This document shows, piece after piece, positions 1 through 11,915 of a stretch of 64,000 nucleotides of DNA. The stretch is from assembly GCA_051294375.1 (NCBI GenBank), contig JBJCIZ010000028.1, forward strand, positions 1,839,053 through 1,903,052, read 5' to 3'. Under the pieces are notes generated by a model. That model was not told the DNA's origin, searched no databases, and saw only the letters and a program-made list of their open reading frames with translations. The translations under genes were made by a program, and so were the position numbers. The DNA is from Paraspadella gotoi (lineage: Eukaryota > Chaetognatha). Positions within the stretch are counted from its first letter, which is position 1. Each line of letters opens with the position of its first letter.

Positions 1-3000
1 AGGTAGGCTTTATTTATTAACATAATCTATAATTTCTTTTACGACTATTTTTACGAGTATTTTTAAAAAAGATATTTACCAACTATTTAAATTTTAATAC
101 AGTTAAAAACTTTCGAGAGGAAGCTACCTTCGGATTTATAAATAACCCGTTGTGAAATTGTGTAAAGACTCAAGACAAGCGGTGTTTCAAGATTCATTGG
201 ATTGCAGTTTTTATATTGCATCAAAATAATCGAATATTCTGTTGCCAGAACAAAGATTTTTTATTAATAAAAATTACACTAATTGATTTGATTTTTTTTT
301 TACGAATTACAAATATTATACTTACAATTATACTGATTCTCTTATAGGAAGTTATTATTACAGCTGGCTTAGAATTATTTGATTTTTATTTATCTGCTCA
401 TGTTTGCAAGTTTATTGAGGACATCTGATTAATGTTACAGCTCTGAGTGAGTTAAAAAAAAAGAGTCTGTAGAATTTAATTATATTTTTTTAAGTCTTGA
501 AATTTTTCTTGAAAATCTAAGTTTACCGAAAAAAAAATTATTGAGAAATTGAGCTTACCGTGAAAAATCAGTTTCGACTCGAAAATCTTGGCTTACCGAA
601 TAAAAAAATTTTGCATAAAATTAGGTTGGGCATTCTAAGTACATTAGGGAGAGACCTCGATTTATTTCTCCAGAAAACCTCTCAGTAGGATGCAAGGGAG
701 GTATTAGGATACAGTAAACTTAGATTTCTGCAATTATAGATTGAGTGATCCCTGGCCTTAAGAAAATTGCAAGATTACTCGATTTCCTTGGATGTTTTGC
801 GAGCTGTTTTTGCTAGCTATTTTTGCCTAGACTAAATTAGACTAAAATTTCAAAACGACATATAAAAGGTTTAAATAAATATTGAATTAATCAGCGCTAT
901 ATTATAGATTTATTTCGTATTTAGTAATGTAGTGGGAAAAGGATGTTATTGTTTTCTGTTTTATATCCTCCAATTAACTACGTTGTAGACGCAACTTTCG
1001 TCGTTCGTTCGTCGTCGTTTTCGATCGTCGATTTCGTCGTCGTTATCATCGTCGTCGTCGTTAATGGATGGCACCCACTTTTCCGAGTCTCAAGTTCAAC
1101 AACTTTATTTTTTCTCATTTTTACCTCGACTCGAGTACTCGCGCGAAGCGACCTCTAAAACAGTGACGCTGCTAAGGTCGATTTGGTCTGTCTGTCCGTC
1201 TTGTTGTTCTGCTCCCATATGTTTGGTTATTATATGTTATTATTTTCATTATGTTCAAATTGAAAGCACAGAAACTTTTTATTTCTTGGACAAAAACGGC
1301 CAAAGTTTTTATCTTTTCATATAAAAAAAAAATCTTTGTTACTAAGATTTAAAAAAATCGTGTATTAAAAAGCTGTTCATATACATGTTAGTTATATTAC
1401 ATACCTATTTAGTAATTTTTTAAAAATTTTAAAGGCTAAGTTAAATAGATAATGTTTGTTGATAATTTATATAATAATTTTCTATTTTAAGTTTATAACA
1501 TGCAAGATAAATGTGTAACATAATATCATTATTTGTAATACAAATGTAGCATAGTTATGTGATAATATGGAAAAATGACCGTTTAATAGAAACTTAATTT
1601 TGCTCCGACAATCCAATCTCCGTTCATTGTTTCTTCGTTATTACCGTTAGGAGATATAATATAATATAATTATAATAATATGCATATAAGTTTTTGAACT
1701 TTTAAACAAGTGAGTAAATTGAATGTGATTAACTTCATATTTAATATTTGATTAAATTCGTATCTTTCCAAAGTTCGAGATGTCGACGGGAACAGAATAT
1801 GAGGGGCGGTCACGTCAGGATTGAGTCCTTCAGAGAGAGAGAGAGAGAGAGACAGAGAGAGGAAGAGAGACAGAGAGAGAAGAGAGAGAGGTGTGCATTT
1901 TGAAATAAAAAAATGGCTAATTTTTTGGGGTTTTTTTGTTTTTTTAACAGGAACAAAGAAATTTTTTTTTTAAAACTCTACAGTTCAAAACTAATGATTC
2001 GGTAAAAACTTTTTTCAACTTAATTTGAAAAAAAAATTAAATATATTCAACTGGATTACAACAACTTCTATTGAATTATTAATAAAAACGTTTGTTTGAT
2101 ACTATAAACACAACGAAAAGAAAGGAATATAACAATGGAATTATACTATATGTAAGTTGCATTCGCCTCTCATTGGTTGATTGATAGATAGTTTGTGATG
2201 ATTGTTTACTCAAATGAACTAGTATGGTTTGTTTGGTTGTAAAAAGAATTTTTAAAAAAATTGCGAGCCTCAAAAAATGAAAAATCAATAAATGAAATCA
2301 CGAGAAAGACGCTGAAGCCTAAAAATTATGCGGCGGTAGTCATTTAAAGTTGAGTAATTTAGTTATTACTTGATACCCTTCTTCTGTAAATGTCTATTAG
2401 ACAACTGTCTAACGCAAATTAATTCCATTTCATCTTTTTTAAAGGGTTTTCTTTTTTGGCATTGATGTTACTTCTCCAAGAAGAGATCAATACAAACATT
2501 TCAATGTGAGTTATTTACATTTTCTTCATTTCCAAATATTTTGTGTCGAAGACTTTTTAAAGCCGCCTCACCGCCTACGAATAGCATTCAACGAAGTTTC
2601 AATGACTAAGCGAGTTTTAATCCAACCGCCTCATTGAGGGTTTAAATCTCGATGGATCCGCTTTTTTGAGCAAAGCGAGACGGTACTAGTATAACCATTA
2701 ACCAGTGTAGATGTCATTGGAGAGATACATGCACCCCGAGCATTGCAAGTGATTCCGGTCGTTGCTAACTTTGATTATTGTGTTGATAATTATTTATTAC
2801 CCATTCATTAACTATTTCCTGCGATGGCTTACAAAATAAAGTTTAACCTGGTTATTGGATAGGATAAAACTATTTCAATCAACAAAACTATTACTCTTTT
2901 ATTGGAATTTTTGATAATATTCATTAGTTAATCTAAGGAAATTGCTACAGCTCCTAATAATTGGGCAAAAGAAAAGCGATATGGCACGTGTCAACTGAAA

Positions 3001-3479
3001 GCTATTGACTGTTAAAGTCCAACTAAGTTAGTGAAACAACTGTGGAGATAAAGAAAACGCAAATTGAGTTTCCATACAATTTACGAACTTGCGTATAATT
3101 TAAGTAATATAGACCCTTGCAATAAATAAAAACAAGTAGGATTAACAAAAAACGTTACATATTAGTACAAAGTAAGAGAGCGAGAGGGAGGGGAAAAAAG
3201 GGAGAGTAACACTCAGACGGACCGACAGACAGAAAATCAAGCCCCCTGTATAATAATAATGATAATAAATAATACAGTAAGAGAATATAATAATAAATAG
3301 TACAAGAGCACTTACATTGATCTGATAATCAAGACACTCGTCGGTACAAAATTTAAAAAGTTTTGAAATATTTGCATTGCATACAAAAACTTAAGCTTCA
3401 TAAGAATAGATATAGCTATTAAAAAAAAGTCCATCTAGAAAACTGGAAGTACGGCACGCCCCTTCCGCCACTGTTGCTG
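1..3479. other. AT-rich gene-poor leader region
   Basis: No convincing exon was found in this stretch. It is strongly AT-rich with poly-A/T runs. A TCG/GTC trinucleotide-rich patch at about 1,005-1,065 produces spurious Val/Ser-rich or Asp-rich frames. The GC-richer patch at 2,560-2,760 has no frame with recognisable protein similarity. Confidence 0.6.
1834..1891. repeat. (GA)n microsatellite
   Basis: Interrupted GA dinucleotide run with GACAGA and GGAAGA interruptions. It is the first of more than ten GA/CT tracts in the window, which encode artefactual Arg-Glu or Ser-Leu frames. Confidence 0.9.
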
Positions 3480-3558
3480 TTTTTACCGTTTCTGTCGCTC
3501 CTGCTGCTTCTGCTGCCGCTGCCACCGCTGCCGCTGCCGCCGCTGCCGCCGCTGGAGC
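3480..3558. repeat. CTG/CCG trinucleotide repeat upstream of the NACHT frame
   Basis: Imperfect CTGCTG/CCGCTG triplets about 40 bases before the start codon at 3,599. If the gene is transcribed from here the repeat would lie in its 5' untranslated region; that is inference. Confidence 0.75.
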
Positions 3559-3598
3559 TTAAAAAAAAGAACAAAGCCAAAGCAAAACTCCTTTAAAA

Positions 3599-5457
3599 AT
3601 GGCGGCCCGCCAGGATAACGTTTCTGATGGGAATGTCCAAGACCCAAAAAAAGACGAGAGTGAAAGTCTAAATATTCACTGCACCGATTCAAAATTTTTG
3701 AATCAAAACAATGCGATCCATCAACACTTTCATTACCAAGGAAATCAGTTGCCAGAAACATCAAACGTGACGCACGTGCAGCCAGTCGGCGAGAAAATAA
3801 CCGAAAACCTTATCCCGCGTTTTAGCGAGACTCTGAAAGAGATTGTTGTTAATACAATGTCATACTTTGCGGTACCGGGTTCAACAAAACTGCTAGACCT
3901 GAACTCTGTATTCATTAATCTCTCATTGAAGAAATCGCCAACGCAACGAGTATTGGGAGCTGAGGCAATTATTCAGAATGTCAAGCAACTCTTCAGTGAA
4001 TCAACAAAAAGTGAAGAAAGAGTGGAACGAGTAGAAATGGAAGGAGAAAAAGAAGAAGATGAGGAAGATGAAGAAGATGAGGAGGATGAAGAAGATGACG
4101 AGAATCAAAAAGAAGAAGATGAAGAAGAAAAAGAAGTGGAAACGAAACCCGTAGATTCAGAGGATGAGGAAAATTCTGAACAGATGTCCTTTGATGGAAT
4201 GGTGGACATAATAGAGACTTTTATCAAACAAAACATTACCAACAGGATTCTAATCAATGCCGCGGGTGGAACAGGAAAAACAACACTGTCCAAAAAGCTG
4301 ATGCTGCAATGGGCCAAGAAAGAATGCCTCAAAGACTTCAAGGCCATCATTAGACTTGATATGAAGAACATTGATTATGACCAAATCTCGTTGGAAATCT
4401 GCTTATTCCGTATCCAGCTTAAAGTCATTCATCAATGAAAAAACAGAAGCGCTTTTGAAGAACAACTCTCTCAGCCCGAATATACTCTGGATGCTTGACA
4501 GTCTCGATGAAAGTAACTCCTTCGGAAAGCTAAAAATTTTGTGAGTGAATGTCAAAAGCAATTTTTCAAGCCCATTCTTTCTACTCACAAGGCCGAGGGC
4601 AAAGAAATTTTTGTTCGGAATCTCAAATTTTTTGAATTTGCATCAACAAATTGAATATTGATGATTTGGAAAGAATTAGTTAAGTTTTTCCAATCGAGCA
4701 AAAGATGCAGAAGATGAAGCGAAAAGTTCATCATTGAATGCAAGAGAATCCTTTTTAGAAATGTATGTCTTTCAATACTGCAGTCTCCTACTGTGCCCTG
4801 TTGAATGATGAGTCAACTCAAACATAAAAACCACTTCGGATGTGTTGATTGGTTTGACTGGTTTAGCACCAATCAATGCCCTCAAAGTATTGGATAAAAA
4901 CTAGAAAAGCCAGACCGATGAAACAAAAAGGGACCAAATGAAAAGAACAAACATCAAAAAACCAAGTAAAAATCTTATTGAAAAAAACACGTTTTGCAAG
5001 CATAGGAAGAGCAGTGTTCGTCTGTAATGGCATTCATAGCAGGAAATAAGGATTTAGATGAAGATGTGTTAAAATCAGAATGAGAAAAACGAAAACTAGG
5101 GAAATGATGTTGAGCTTGCATTGCGATTAAATTTGATGGAAAAAATTACCATCGAGAAGGTAATGAGAAAAATCTTTTTTATGATTTTTTCATCGAAACC
5201 TGAGGGAATTATTGTGAGCTTCTTTCTTGTGTGACAACAACGAACCTTTGGTCTACCTGAAAAACGAGAGGCCATGTCGGATGGCGTTCTCTCAGTACTG
5301 CGTTGTACAATCTACAATCTCAGCAAAAATGTTCTGGAGATGTAGATTGATTTGGCAGAGAGCTAGGTTCTGTGTAGGCACATCATCAAAAGTTGTGATG
5401 AAATTGGAATCTGGAGATGCACACAAATTGTCTGGTGAATTATTCAGCTCTCACTGA
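3599..5457 (+). pseudogene. NACHT-domain (NLR-like) gene, frame-broken
   Basis: The frame opens at 3,599 in a good start context (AAAATGGCG) and runs 279 codons. Residues 1-147 are unrecognised, 148-193 are an acidic Glu/Asp linker, and 223-229 are a P-loop (GGTGKTT) followed by a Leu/Lys-rich helix, as in NACHT NTPases of NOD-like receptors. The frame stops at 4,436, but the expected Walker B appears shifted by one base: ILWMLDSLDE at 4,482-4,511. A sensor-like STHKAEG motif follows back in the first frame near 4,580. Further similarity fades through several frames to about 5,457. NLRs are cytosolic innate sensors that oligomerise using ATP; no effector or leucine-rich repeat domain is visible. 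Either this is a real pseudogene or the sequence has indel errors. The family call is firm, the subfamily is unknown, and the 3' limit is approximate. Confidence 0.75.
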
Positions 5458-5916
5458 ACATAATAACTCTAAGTTTAAGATGATGACTTAATTTTTAAAT
5501 ATTAGATTTTGGCAGAAAGGTGTCTTTTGCCAAAAAGTTGCAAAAATCTATCACACTGATTTTCTAAAATCTTGAATTACCATTATCACCAGCCCGATGC
5601 ACAGAATGTAAACCATCCAAGGCATTTGCAATATTTCCAATGCGGTCACAATCTAACAGAGATCTATAATTGGCCCGCCAAAATGGTTTTTAAGGTAGGG
5701 GTAGCCGCAATCAATGGGTTGAGTCCAAAATTTAGAGTGAGTACATGCTCAAATGAAAATTTATACATTTATAAGTATACTTTCAATGGACAAAAAATTT
5801 CTTATATGGCTCTATACCCTAGTAATTCAATTTTTAATATTTATTTATTGATATGAAATGCCAACAATTTTTTAACAAAAATTTAAATTGTAAGGCCAGA
5901 TTCAGATAGCTCATAA
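5458..5916 (+). other. unrecognised stretch with one 94-codon frame
   Basis: Open from 5,572 to 5,856. The product has no motif I recognise and is rich in Asn and Tyr, as AT-rich non-coding DNA would give. It could be the decayed tail of the NACHT gene or chance. It ends at the assembly gap. Confidence 0.25.
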
Positions 5917-6049
5917 NNNNNNNNNNNNNNNNNNNNNNNNNNNNNNNNNNNNNNNNNNNNNNNNNNNNNNNNNNNNNNNNNNNNNNNNNNNNNNNNNNNN
6001 NNNNNNNNNNNNNNNNNNNNNNNNNNNNNNNNNNNNNNNNNNNNNNNNN
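5917..6049. other. assembly gap (133 N)
   Basis: Run of 133 undetermined bases. Confidence 1.
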
Positions 6050-6261
6050 TTTAAATATTTTGATGATAAGTAGCTAAAAAATAAAAAAACTATAAAAAAT
6101 CATCATCATCATCATCATCTTTTGATAATTTTATCAGTTTATTTTAGATTTTACTGAGAAAACGTAAAAATTTTTAAAAGCTGTAATTATATTTCTTGTT
6201 TAACTTTTTATGCTCTATCAGAATCATCAAAAAATTTTAAAATTTAAAAAAATATTTTTAG

Positions 6262-6893
6262 CTCTATATAGTAAGGCGTTAAGTGAAAATTCTACAAAAG
6301 TCAATTATGAACAACATACCATCAGTGAACATTAATTTGTAAAAAAAATTAATTTTATGTTTTTTTAATTTTTGCAGTAGGCTATATTTATATATAGTAC
6401 TATCCTTATAAAATCGAAAAATTTCAAAATGGGCTTTTCTTAATTTTGATTGCAGATTTGAATTCCTCATCAAAAGTTGATAAAAGAAAATATAAATCAT
6501 TTTAAAAAATTCTTTCATTAAGTGGGTTAAAAATTAAAAAAACTATATTTAATATATAAAAAGTTAATTTTCAGCTTAAAATATAGCTTTTTCTAATTTT
6601 TTACCCACTTAATGAAGGAATTTTTCAAAAAGAGTTATATTTCTTTTTATCAACTTTTTATGACGAATCCAAATCTGCAAAAAAATCTTAAAAAAGCTGT
6701 TTTGAAATTTTAACATTTATTGGTTTAGTACTAGTATAAATATGGCCTACTGCGTAAATTGTAAAATTTATTATAATTTTTTTTATTACATAAATGTTCA
6801 TTGATAAATATTGTTCGTTTTTCACTTTTATTAATTTTAAAAAGTTAAATTAGAATTTTACTACGCCTTACTATATAGTAATATAAACTGTTG
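6262..6893. mobile_element. palindromic foldback (MITE-like) element, copy 1
   Basis: Two halves of about 300 bp are imperfect reverse complements. The outer ends carry TATATAGTAAGGCGT and its inverse ACGCCTTACTATATA. The centre (about 6,560) is flanked by AAGTGGGTTAAAAA and its inverse TTTTTTACCCACTT. No coding capacity. Diverged copies lie at 33,430-33,990 and 55,290-55,960. A non-autonomous TIR transposon that forms a long hairpin is the simplest reading. Confidence 0.75.
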
Positions 6894-7299
6894 ATCGGTC
6901 GAAAATTCTAACATATAGGTAAAGACCCACATACTTAACCATATTATCAACATGGTAATTTGAGTATAATAGAAAATTGAGAAAATTTAACAAGAAAATT
7001 TTGAATAAAAGGGCCAAAATAATACGACTAGTCTCCTAGAAAAATAATAATTGGATTACAAAAATATGGATAATATAGCAAACTTCAATCAGATATAATA
7101 TGCCTAATACGATTGGATAAAACGAAAGAAGATATCAGTGCCAATAAAGACACAAATATAAATATTACGATGTTTTAAATGTAAATGAGAAAAGAAGTTT
7201 TAATGAAATTTAGTTAGAAAAACGGATAGAATATTCGTCAAGAGAAGGTAAGAGTGTAAACAAAATGACTACTTCCCATTAGAATATATACGGGTTCTT

Positions 7300-8720
7300 T
7301 CTAAAAACGAAACTAAATATAAGGTTAGCAAATAATTTTTATACAACTACCAGACGGGACAAAAAGCTGCGAAAACAATATCATTTTTGACATGCAAGCA
7401 ATTCTATGTACAAAAGATAAAAGAAGAATTAATAGACTCACGAATCGCATAGTATAAGCCTTTCACTATATGAAACTCGCTTGGAAATTACTTCAAAATA
7501 AAAGAATAGCTAAATTTAGTGAAGATTAAATGGAGTTAAAGTAAAGACGAAGATGAAAGAATTCTATTATTTAATTTAATTCCTAAAATGCATAAAGTCC
7601 TACAAAACAAAATACATAAGCTGGCCTCCTAAAATATGTTCTGATCAGGCAATATCTCAAACATTTATTCAAAATGTTTAAAAAGCTAATGCTAAAATCA
7701 TACTTAAAGTAATATACATCATACGTCGTTTTTCAAAAGATCTGGAACATAAAACATTACTGGATAATTGATAATTTCTTTGGAGTTTTTGGATAAATAT
7801 TCTCCAATTAAAAACAGATTTTCTAGAAACATATGAGTTTTTTCAAGCAATTATATCTCCATCACACTCCCTCATTATTAATACAGGAGTAAGCGGATAA
7901 AGATTTTCATTCAGAACAATTTTTCTAGGGAAAAATAAAACATATATAAATGTAAATCATTAATAGCATATTTTTCAAAAATACTAAGAATAAGGTTAAT
8001 ATTCCTTTAACTGAGAAAAGATTTAAATATTGTCCCCAATTAATTTTAGATAATGTTTTTGTAAATTTGGCTCCCTAAATGTATAAAACATTAGGAAAAC
8101 CAATTGGACTATATTCTGGTTCAAGATATGCTAAATTGCTTGTTAGTTTTATTTTGAATCAACATCATACTGGAAAATATGACAAAAAATAATTTAGGAA
8201 TCGCTTAGAACAACTTTAAAAATTGCTCAAGATAATATTGATGACCTTTTTCAAGCCGATTTTAAGGATTTTAAAAATATCATCTTGCAACATATTCCAG
8301 CAGCACTTACTGCCAAATAAATCTAATAGTACAGATACAAAATGTAGATTATTTAGACATAAACATTAAAATCAGAAAAAAAATCTTACTCTGTCTGTTT
8401 TATGATAAAAGGGATTCCTTTCTTTTGAAGTAGTTAATTACCCATATATGGACAGTTGTAATTCCTAAAAAAGCAGCCTCGTGTATTTATTAGCCAAATT
8501 AATAAGATATGCAAGGAATATGTTTCGAGCGTTTACAGATTTTTTCTTCAAAGAGCTATACATTTAAGCAAAAACTACAAAGTCCAGGGTTTATATATTT
8601 AAGGACTTAAGAAAAATGGGAATTAATTATTTTCAATAATTATAATGAGCTAATAAAAAATATAATGTTACTGATGTTTAATCTATTTCAAAAAAGATTC
8701 ATACATGATAGTTCCGAATA
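7300..8720 (+). pseudogene. decayed reverse transcriptase of a retroelement
   Basis: No long open frame remains, but fragments in several frames follow the order of a reverse transcriptase family common in cnidarian, mollusc and other aquatic genomes. They are DNVFVNLAP then LGKPIGLYSGSRYAKLL (8,050-8,140; equivalent of the DNIFV...GIPMGTNCAPLLADLFL block), then DYLDINIK (8,347), YDKRDSF (8,401-8,421), FEVVNYPYMDS (8,424-8,456) and LAKLIRYAR (about 8,490-8,520). Stops and frameshifts separate the blocks, and the usual catalytic YLDD block is not clean. I recognise the protein family, not the element clade. Limits are approximate. Confidence 0.65.
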
Positions 8721-9879
8721 AAAATGAAAAGGAAAAATAAACGAAAATAAACCATAATAATAATTTATAATAATAACATCAACAATATATTTAAATAACT
8801 TATTTAACCTTATTTAACTATTAACTCTCTGATTTAATTATTTTTTTAACTTTTACCATTAAATTAATGTTAACTTTACATTAAACTACCCTTAATTAAT
8901 TAATTTATTGTTAAACTAATTATTAACTTATTTTATTATTTACAAAATTACAAATTATTACAAAACCTGAATAAAATTTCTCTAAAAATTTAATAATGCT
9001 GTATGCCAGGGCTTTGGTCTGTTTCAGACAAACCATTCAAGATATACATTTAAAATATAAGATAAGCAACAATGAAGAATCACCATTTGGTGATGGCCTC
9101 GCCCTATACCTGGATATTGGTGTTTAAAGAGCCGAACAAATCATGAAGGTATAGGTTCCCAACTGATGAACCTTCCCATTGTACTTAAAATAAAAGATAA
9201 AAAAATATTCAAAAAAAGAAATTAATTAAAGGAAATAAAGAAGAAAAATATAATTTATCGAATTATATTCATGACATATCTCGAGGGAGGGGGGACAGGT
9301 GCCCCTATGACCTTTCCCGTATGATCCTATCAGAACATAACAAATTCTAACATGGAGTCTATCCCTATGTAAAAAAAATCATCATAATAACTTTTTGGTC
9401 ACCCCTCAAAAAATTACCATTCCCACCACCTTCTGTCAGTCCTCTTAGATATTAATGATTTTTCATTAATGACTTTCCTAACAGAAATTGAAATGTTGAT
9501 ATCTATTAGAAAACTAGGACAGAGTAGTAATCTAACCTTGTGTTGGTATAGAGCTCCCTCTATTTCCAAGAAGACAACACTGACTTCCCCTCCCAATTGA
9601 AAATTCATTAGATAAATAAAAAACATTTTTAAGAAAGAAGCAATATATTTTGAATTAAATAATAAGAATAAATACTAAATCCTTCATAAATAAAATAGAA
9701 AAATAGTGAAACAAGTAATTTGCAAATTTCATAATAATTTTAATTAGGCGAGTCCTCAAGAAGAAACATTTTTGACAAAAAATATTTTTAACAAAAACTA
9801 TAACATTTTCTATGCTCATGAAAATTTGTTTAACGCTGTAATGTAAGCATTTAAATTTCATCGACTATGGCTATTTAAG
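8721..9879. other. AT-rich intergenic DNA
   Basis: TTAA-rich sequence with no convincing exon. A GC-richer patch at 8,995-9,185 and the frames at 9,414-9,861 (-) have no recognisable motif. Confidence 0.5.
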
Positions 9880-9991
9880 GTCTACCCATTGCTGATCAAC
9901 AAAGATGACATTGTGATTATTGCCATCGTTGATGCCTATCATTTGAATGAATCATCAAAACCAATCATTGTTAGAGCACCAATATTCAAAG
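9880..9991 (+). CDS. possible short exon of unknown gene
   Basis: Open frame of 37 codons plus one base between a TTTAAG acceptor and an AAAG/GTAATA donor. The predicted peptide starts VYPLLINKDDIVIIAIVDAY and ends IVRAPIFK. It stands out from the AT-rich flanks by balanced codon use and alternating hydrophobic residues like beta strands of an extracellular domain. I do not recognise the family. No partner exon was identified, and the acceptor lacks a strong pyrimidine tract, so this may be chance. Confidence 0.3.
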
Positions 9992-10189
9992 GTAATAATA
10001 CAGTTTACTTAATGAAATCTTTATACATACAATAAATGTCATACATCCACCTATTTTTAGAAAATATGAACAAACAAGATCAAGGTGTTGCGTTGAAATG
10101 ACTTTTGTGAACGTATTTCAAAATATATAATTGTATAATGTATATTGTATAATTAATTTTCATACACAACTACCTAAGCACTATTCTTT

Positions 10190-10300
10190 ATATGAAATTG
10201 GTACATCCATTATAAAAAATATTCATTCTTTTAATTAATAAGCATTCTTGCCCCTGACTTTGGACTGGCCTTGGTGGTTTAAGGCCTTCATCACTCTTAC
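10190..10300 (-). repeat. dispersed repeat fragment, copy 1
   Basis: The block containing TTGCCCCTGACTTTG followed by CTTGGTGGTTT also occurs at 62,255-62,345 in the same direction and at 54,770-54,880 inverted. All are preceded or followed by the motif GAAATTGGTAC. Non-coding. Confidence 0.7.
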
Positions 10301-10432
10301 AAAATAATAACATAGCAGGTCCCTGCAAGCTTTCAATCAAGACTCTCACAGTCGAGTTTATTCACTCCCAGAATACCTGGCTCCCTATCAGTGAAGTGGT
10401 ATAATATTTTAAAGAATGTTTTAATTGTATGA

Positions 10433-10676
10433 AAAGACCATTGGTATTGAAGAGACAGTGATTATTGATATATGTTAATGACAGAACCGTTCAATATAAG
10501 CAGTCCCTGAGCTTCGGATCAGGCTGTAACACCGAGTTACAGGGGGGTTAAGCGCCCCGTCCCTCTTAACTGCAAGGTGACCACCGGGCTAGAACCCCGG
10601 ACCTTTGGGTTGAGGAGGCGAAATGACTTGCCTCCGGCACCAAAGGCCGCTGATGAACGGTTGGTGGATTTTAGTC
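10433..10676 (-). mobile_element. tRNA-derived SINE, copy 1
   Basis: Read on the minus strand the element starts near CCACCAACCGTTCATCAGCG. It carries a Pol III B-box-like GGTTCTAGCCC inside a tRNA-like T-arm, then a GC-rich body, a hairpin around TGTAAC/GTTACA and the tail GAACGGTTCTGTC. The plus-strand copy at 62,853-63,083 matches over its full length; 3' fragments lie at 53,700-53,806 and, noisily, 60,340-60,430. The A box is weak. Source tRNA not determined. Confidence 0.7.
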
Positions 10677-11253
10677 CATATAATATTAAAGAAAAAATCG
10701 AATTGAAAATTAGAAACCAGACCTTGCACTGCAACAAGCTTTGCTGCAAATAGCACTTCTTCACAGCACCGCTGTGTGCTCCGCATAACTGCTTCTGAAA
10801 GATTGACCCATAGCTTGGAGATTGCCATCGATATTTTGTTGAAAGTTATATGAGTCGCCTTTTTTAAAATTTATGATTTTACGTCATTTGATAAAAAAAA
10901 ACAAAAATACCCCTTACTTTGCATACTAGTTAAGAATAATTAGCTTTAAAAGTTATGATGCCGAAAAATTTTTCAATCAAAGAAAACATCAGTGATTATT
11001 TCGATGTATTATAAAATAAAATTTGGTAATGTATGTTTGTTTGTATAAAGTATAATTAATGTAAAACACCCTGATCTTGCCCCTTTTTTATTTGAATTTT
11101 TGTTAAATGATTTTATGTATTTCTAATAACAAATCCTTTAGTTTTTCCTCCGACGTCTTCGGCGATGACTAAATAACTCGCTCGACCGAGGCCTCATTTC
11201 CCGGCGCCAGAGTCCGTCGTGGTGAACCTCGATGATCACGATCACGTCTTGAG

Positions 11254-11458
11254 CGGAAGGAGAAGAAGCGTCGCCTCCTCCGCCCCGAATTAGTGTGGCG
11301 ACTCATCCTCCCTCAAAACATTGGTCCAAAGATGAGACCGAGGGCGACGTTCCCCCGGGCTGGAGGGCGCGGCGGGACTCGTCGTCCACCTTCTTTTATA
11401 CTTATTCGGGGAATTCGATGAAGAACAGATGTAGAAATGAGATCTACACTTATCAAAG
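11254..11458 (+). CDS. possible MBD-like domain exon
   Basis: A GC-rich frame runs to an AAAG/GTGGGG donor (phase 2). It contains PPGWRARRDSS, then FFYTYSGNSMKNRCRNEIYT. This resembles the methyl-CpG-binding (MBD/TAM) pattern: PxGW plus basic residues, aromatic beta strand, SGxxxRxxxEhxxY. Such domains bind DNA or chromatin in the nucleus. The acceptor is unclear: the frame is closed by TGA at 11,250-11,252, and a candidate CTTGAG acceptor overlaps it. The reading frame just upstream (peptide ESVVVNLDDHDHV) is offset, so a missing base is possible. The resemblance is to a short domain and is not secure. Confidence 0.35.
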
Positions 11459-11607
11459 GTGGGGGTATAACATTTAAATTAATATTAAATTGATAGTAAA
11501 TTTTATCAAACATCCCATCATAAATGAACATCAAAGATTAGCCAAAGACAGGGAGGTCGAATGTTTATTGCACATTTCTTTATTAATCAAAGCAAAGACA
11601 GTGGATA

Positions 11608-11636
11608 AACAAGTTTGAGCAAACTATGTCGGATCT
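11608..11636 (+). repeat. dispersed 29-bp motif
   Basis: AACAAGTTTGAGCAAAC followed by WATGTCGGATCT. The same motif is at 15,501-15,530. Both end in TCGGATCT, which also occurs in inverted form in the hairpin end of the repeat at 12,392-12,422. Confidence 0.6.
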
Positions 11637-11639
11637 AGC

Positions 11640-11915
11640 CACGATTACTGTCTGTAATTAATTAATTAATTAATTAATAATTAAATATTTCAAGTTAAAT
11701 AATTAATTAATTAGGCAATTAATTAATTTATTTGATCCCAAATGTTTGTTTTTAGGTCTTTTCGTCACTAACCACGACAAAAGCAATGACGACGATGAGA
11801 ATAATGCCGATAATGATTGACTTGATTGACTGATTAATTAATTATTGATTAATTAATTGACTAATAAATTAAATAAATGATTAATTATTTGATTAATTAA
11901 TACATCTTGCATTTA
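11640..11915. repeat. (TTAA)n / ATTAATTA-rich tract
   Basis: Degenerate ATTA/TTAA simple sequence. The part from about 11,820 is shared with 40,180-40,330, so it belongs to the larger repeat described next. Confidence 0.8.
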
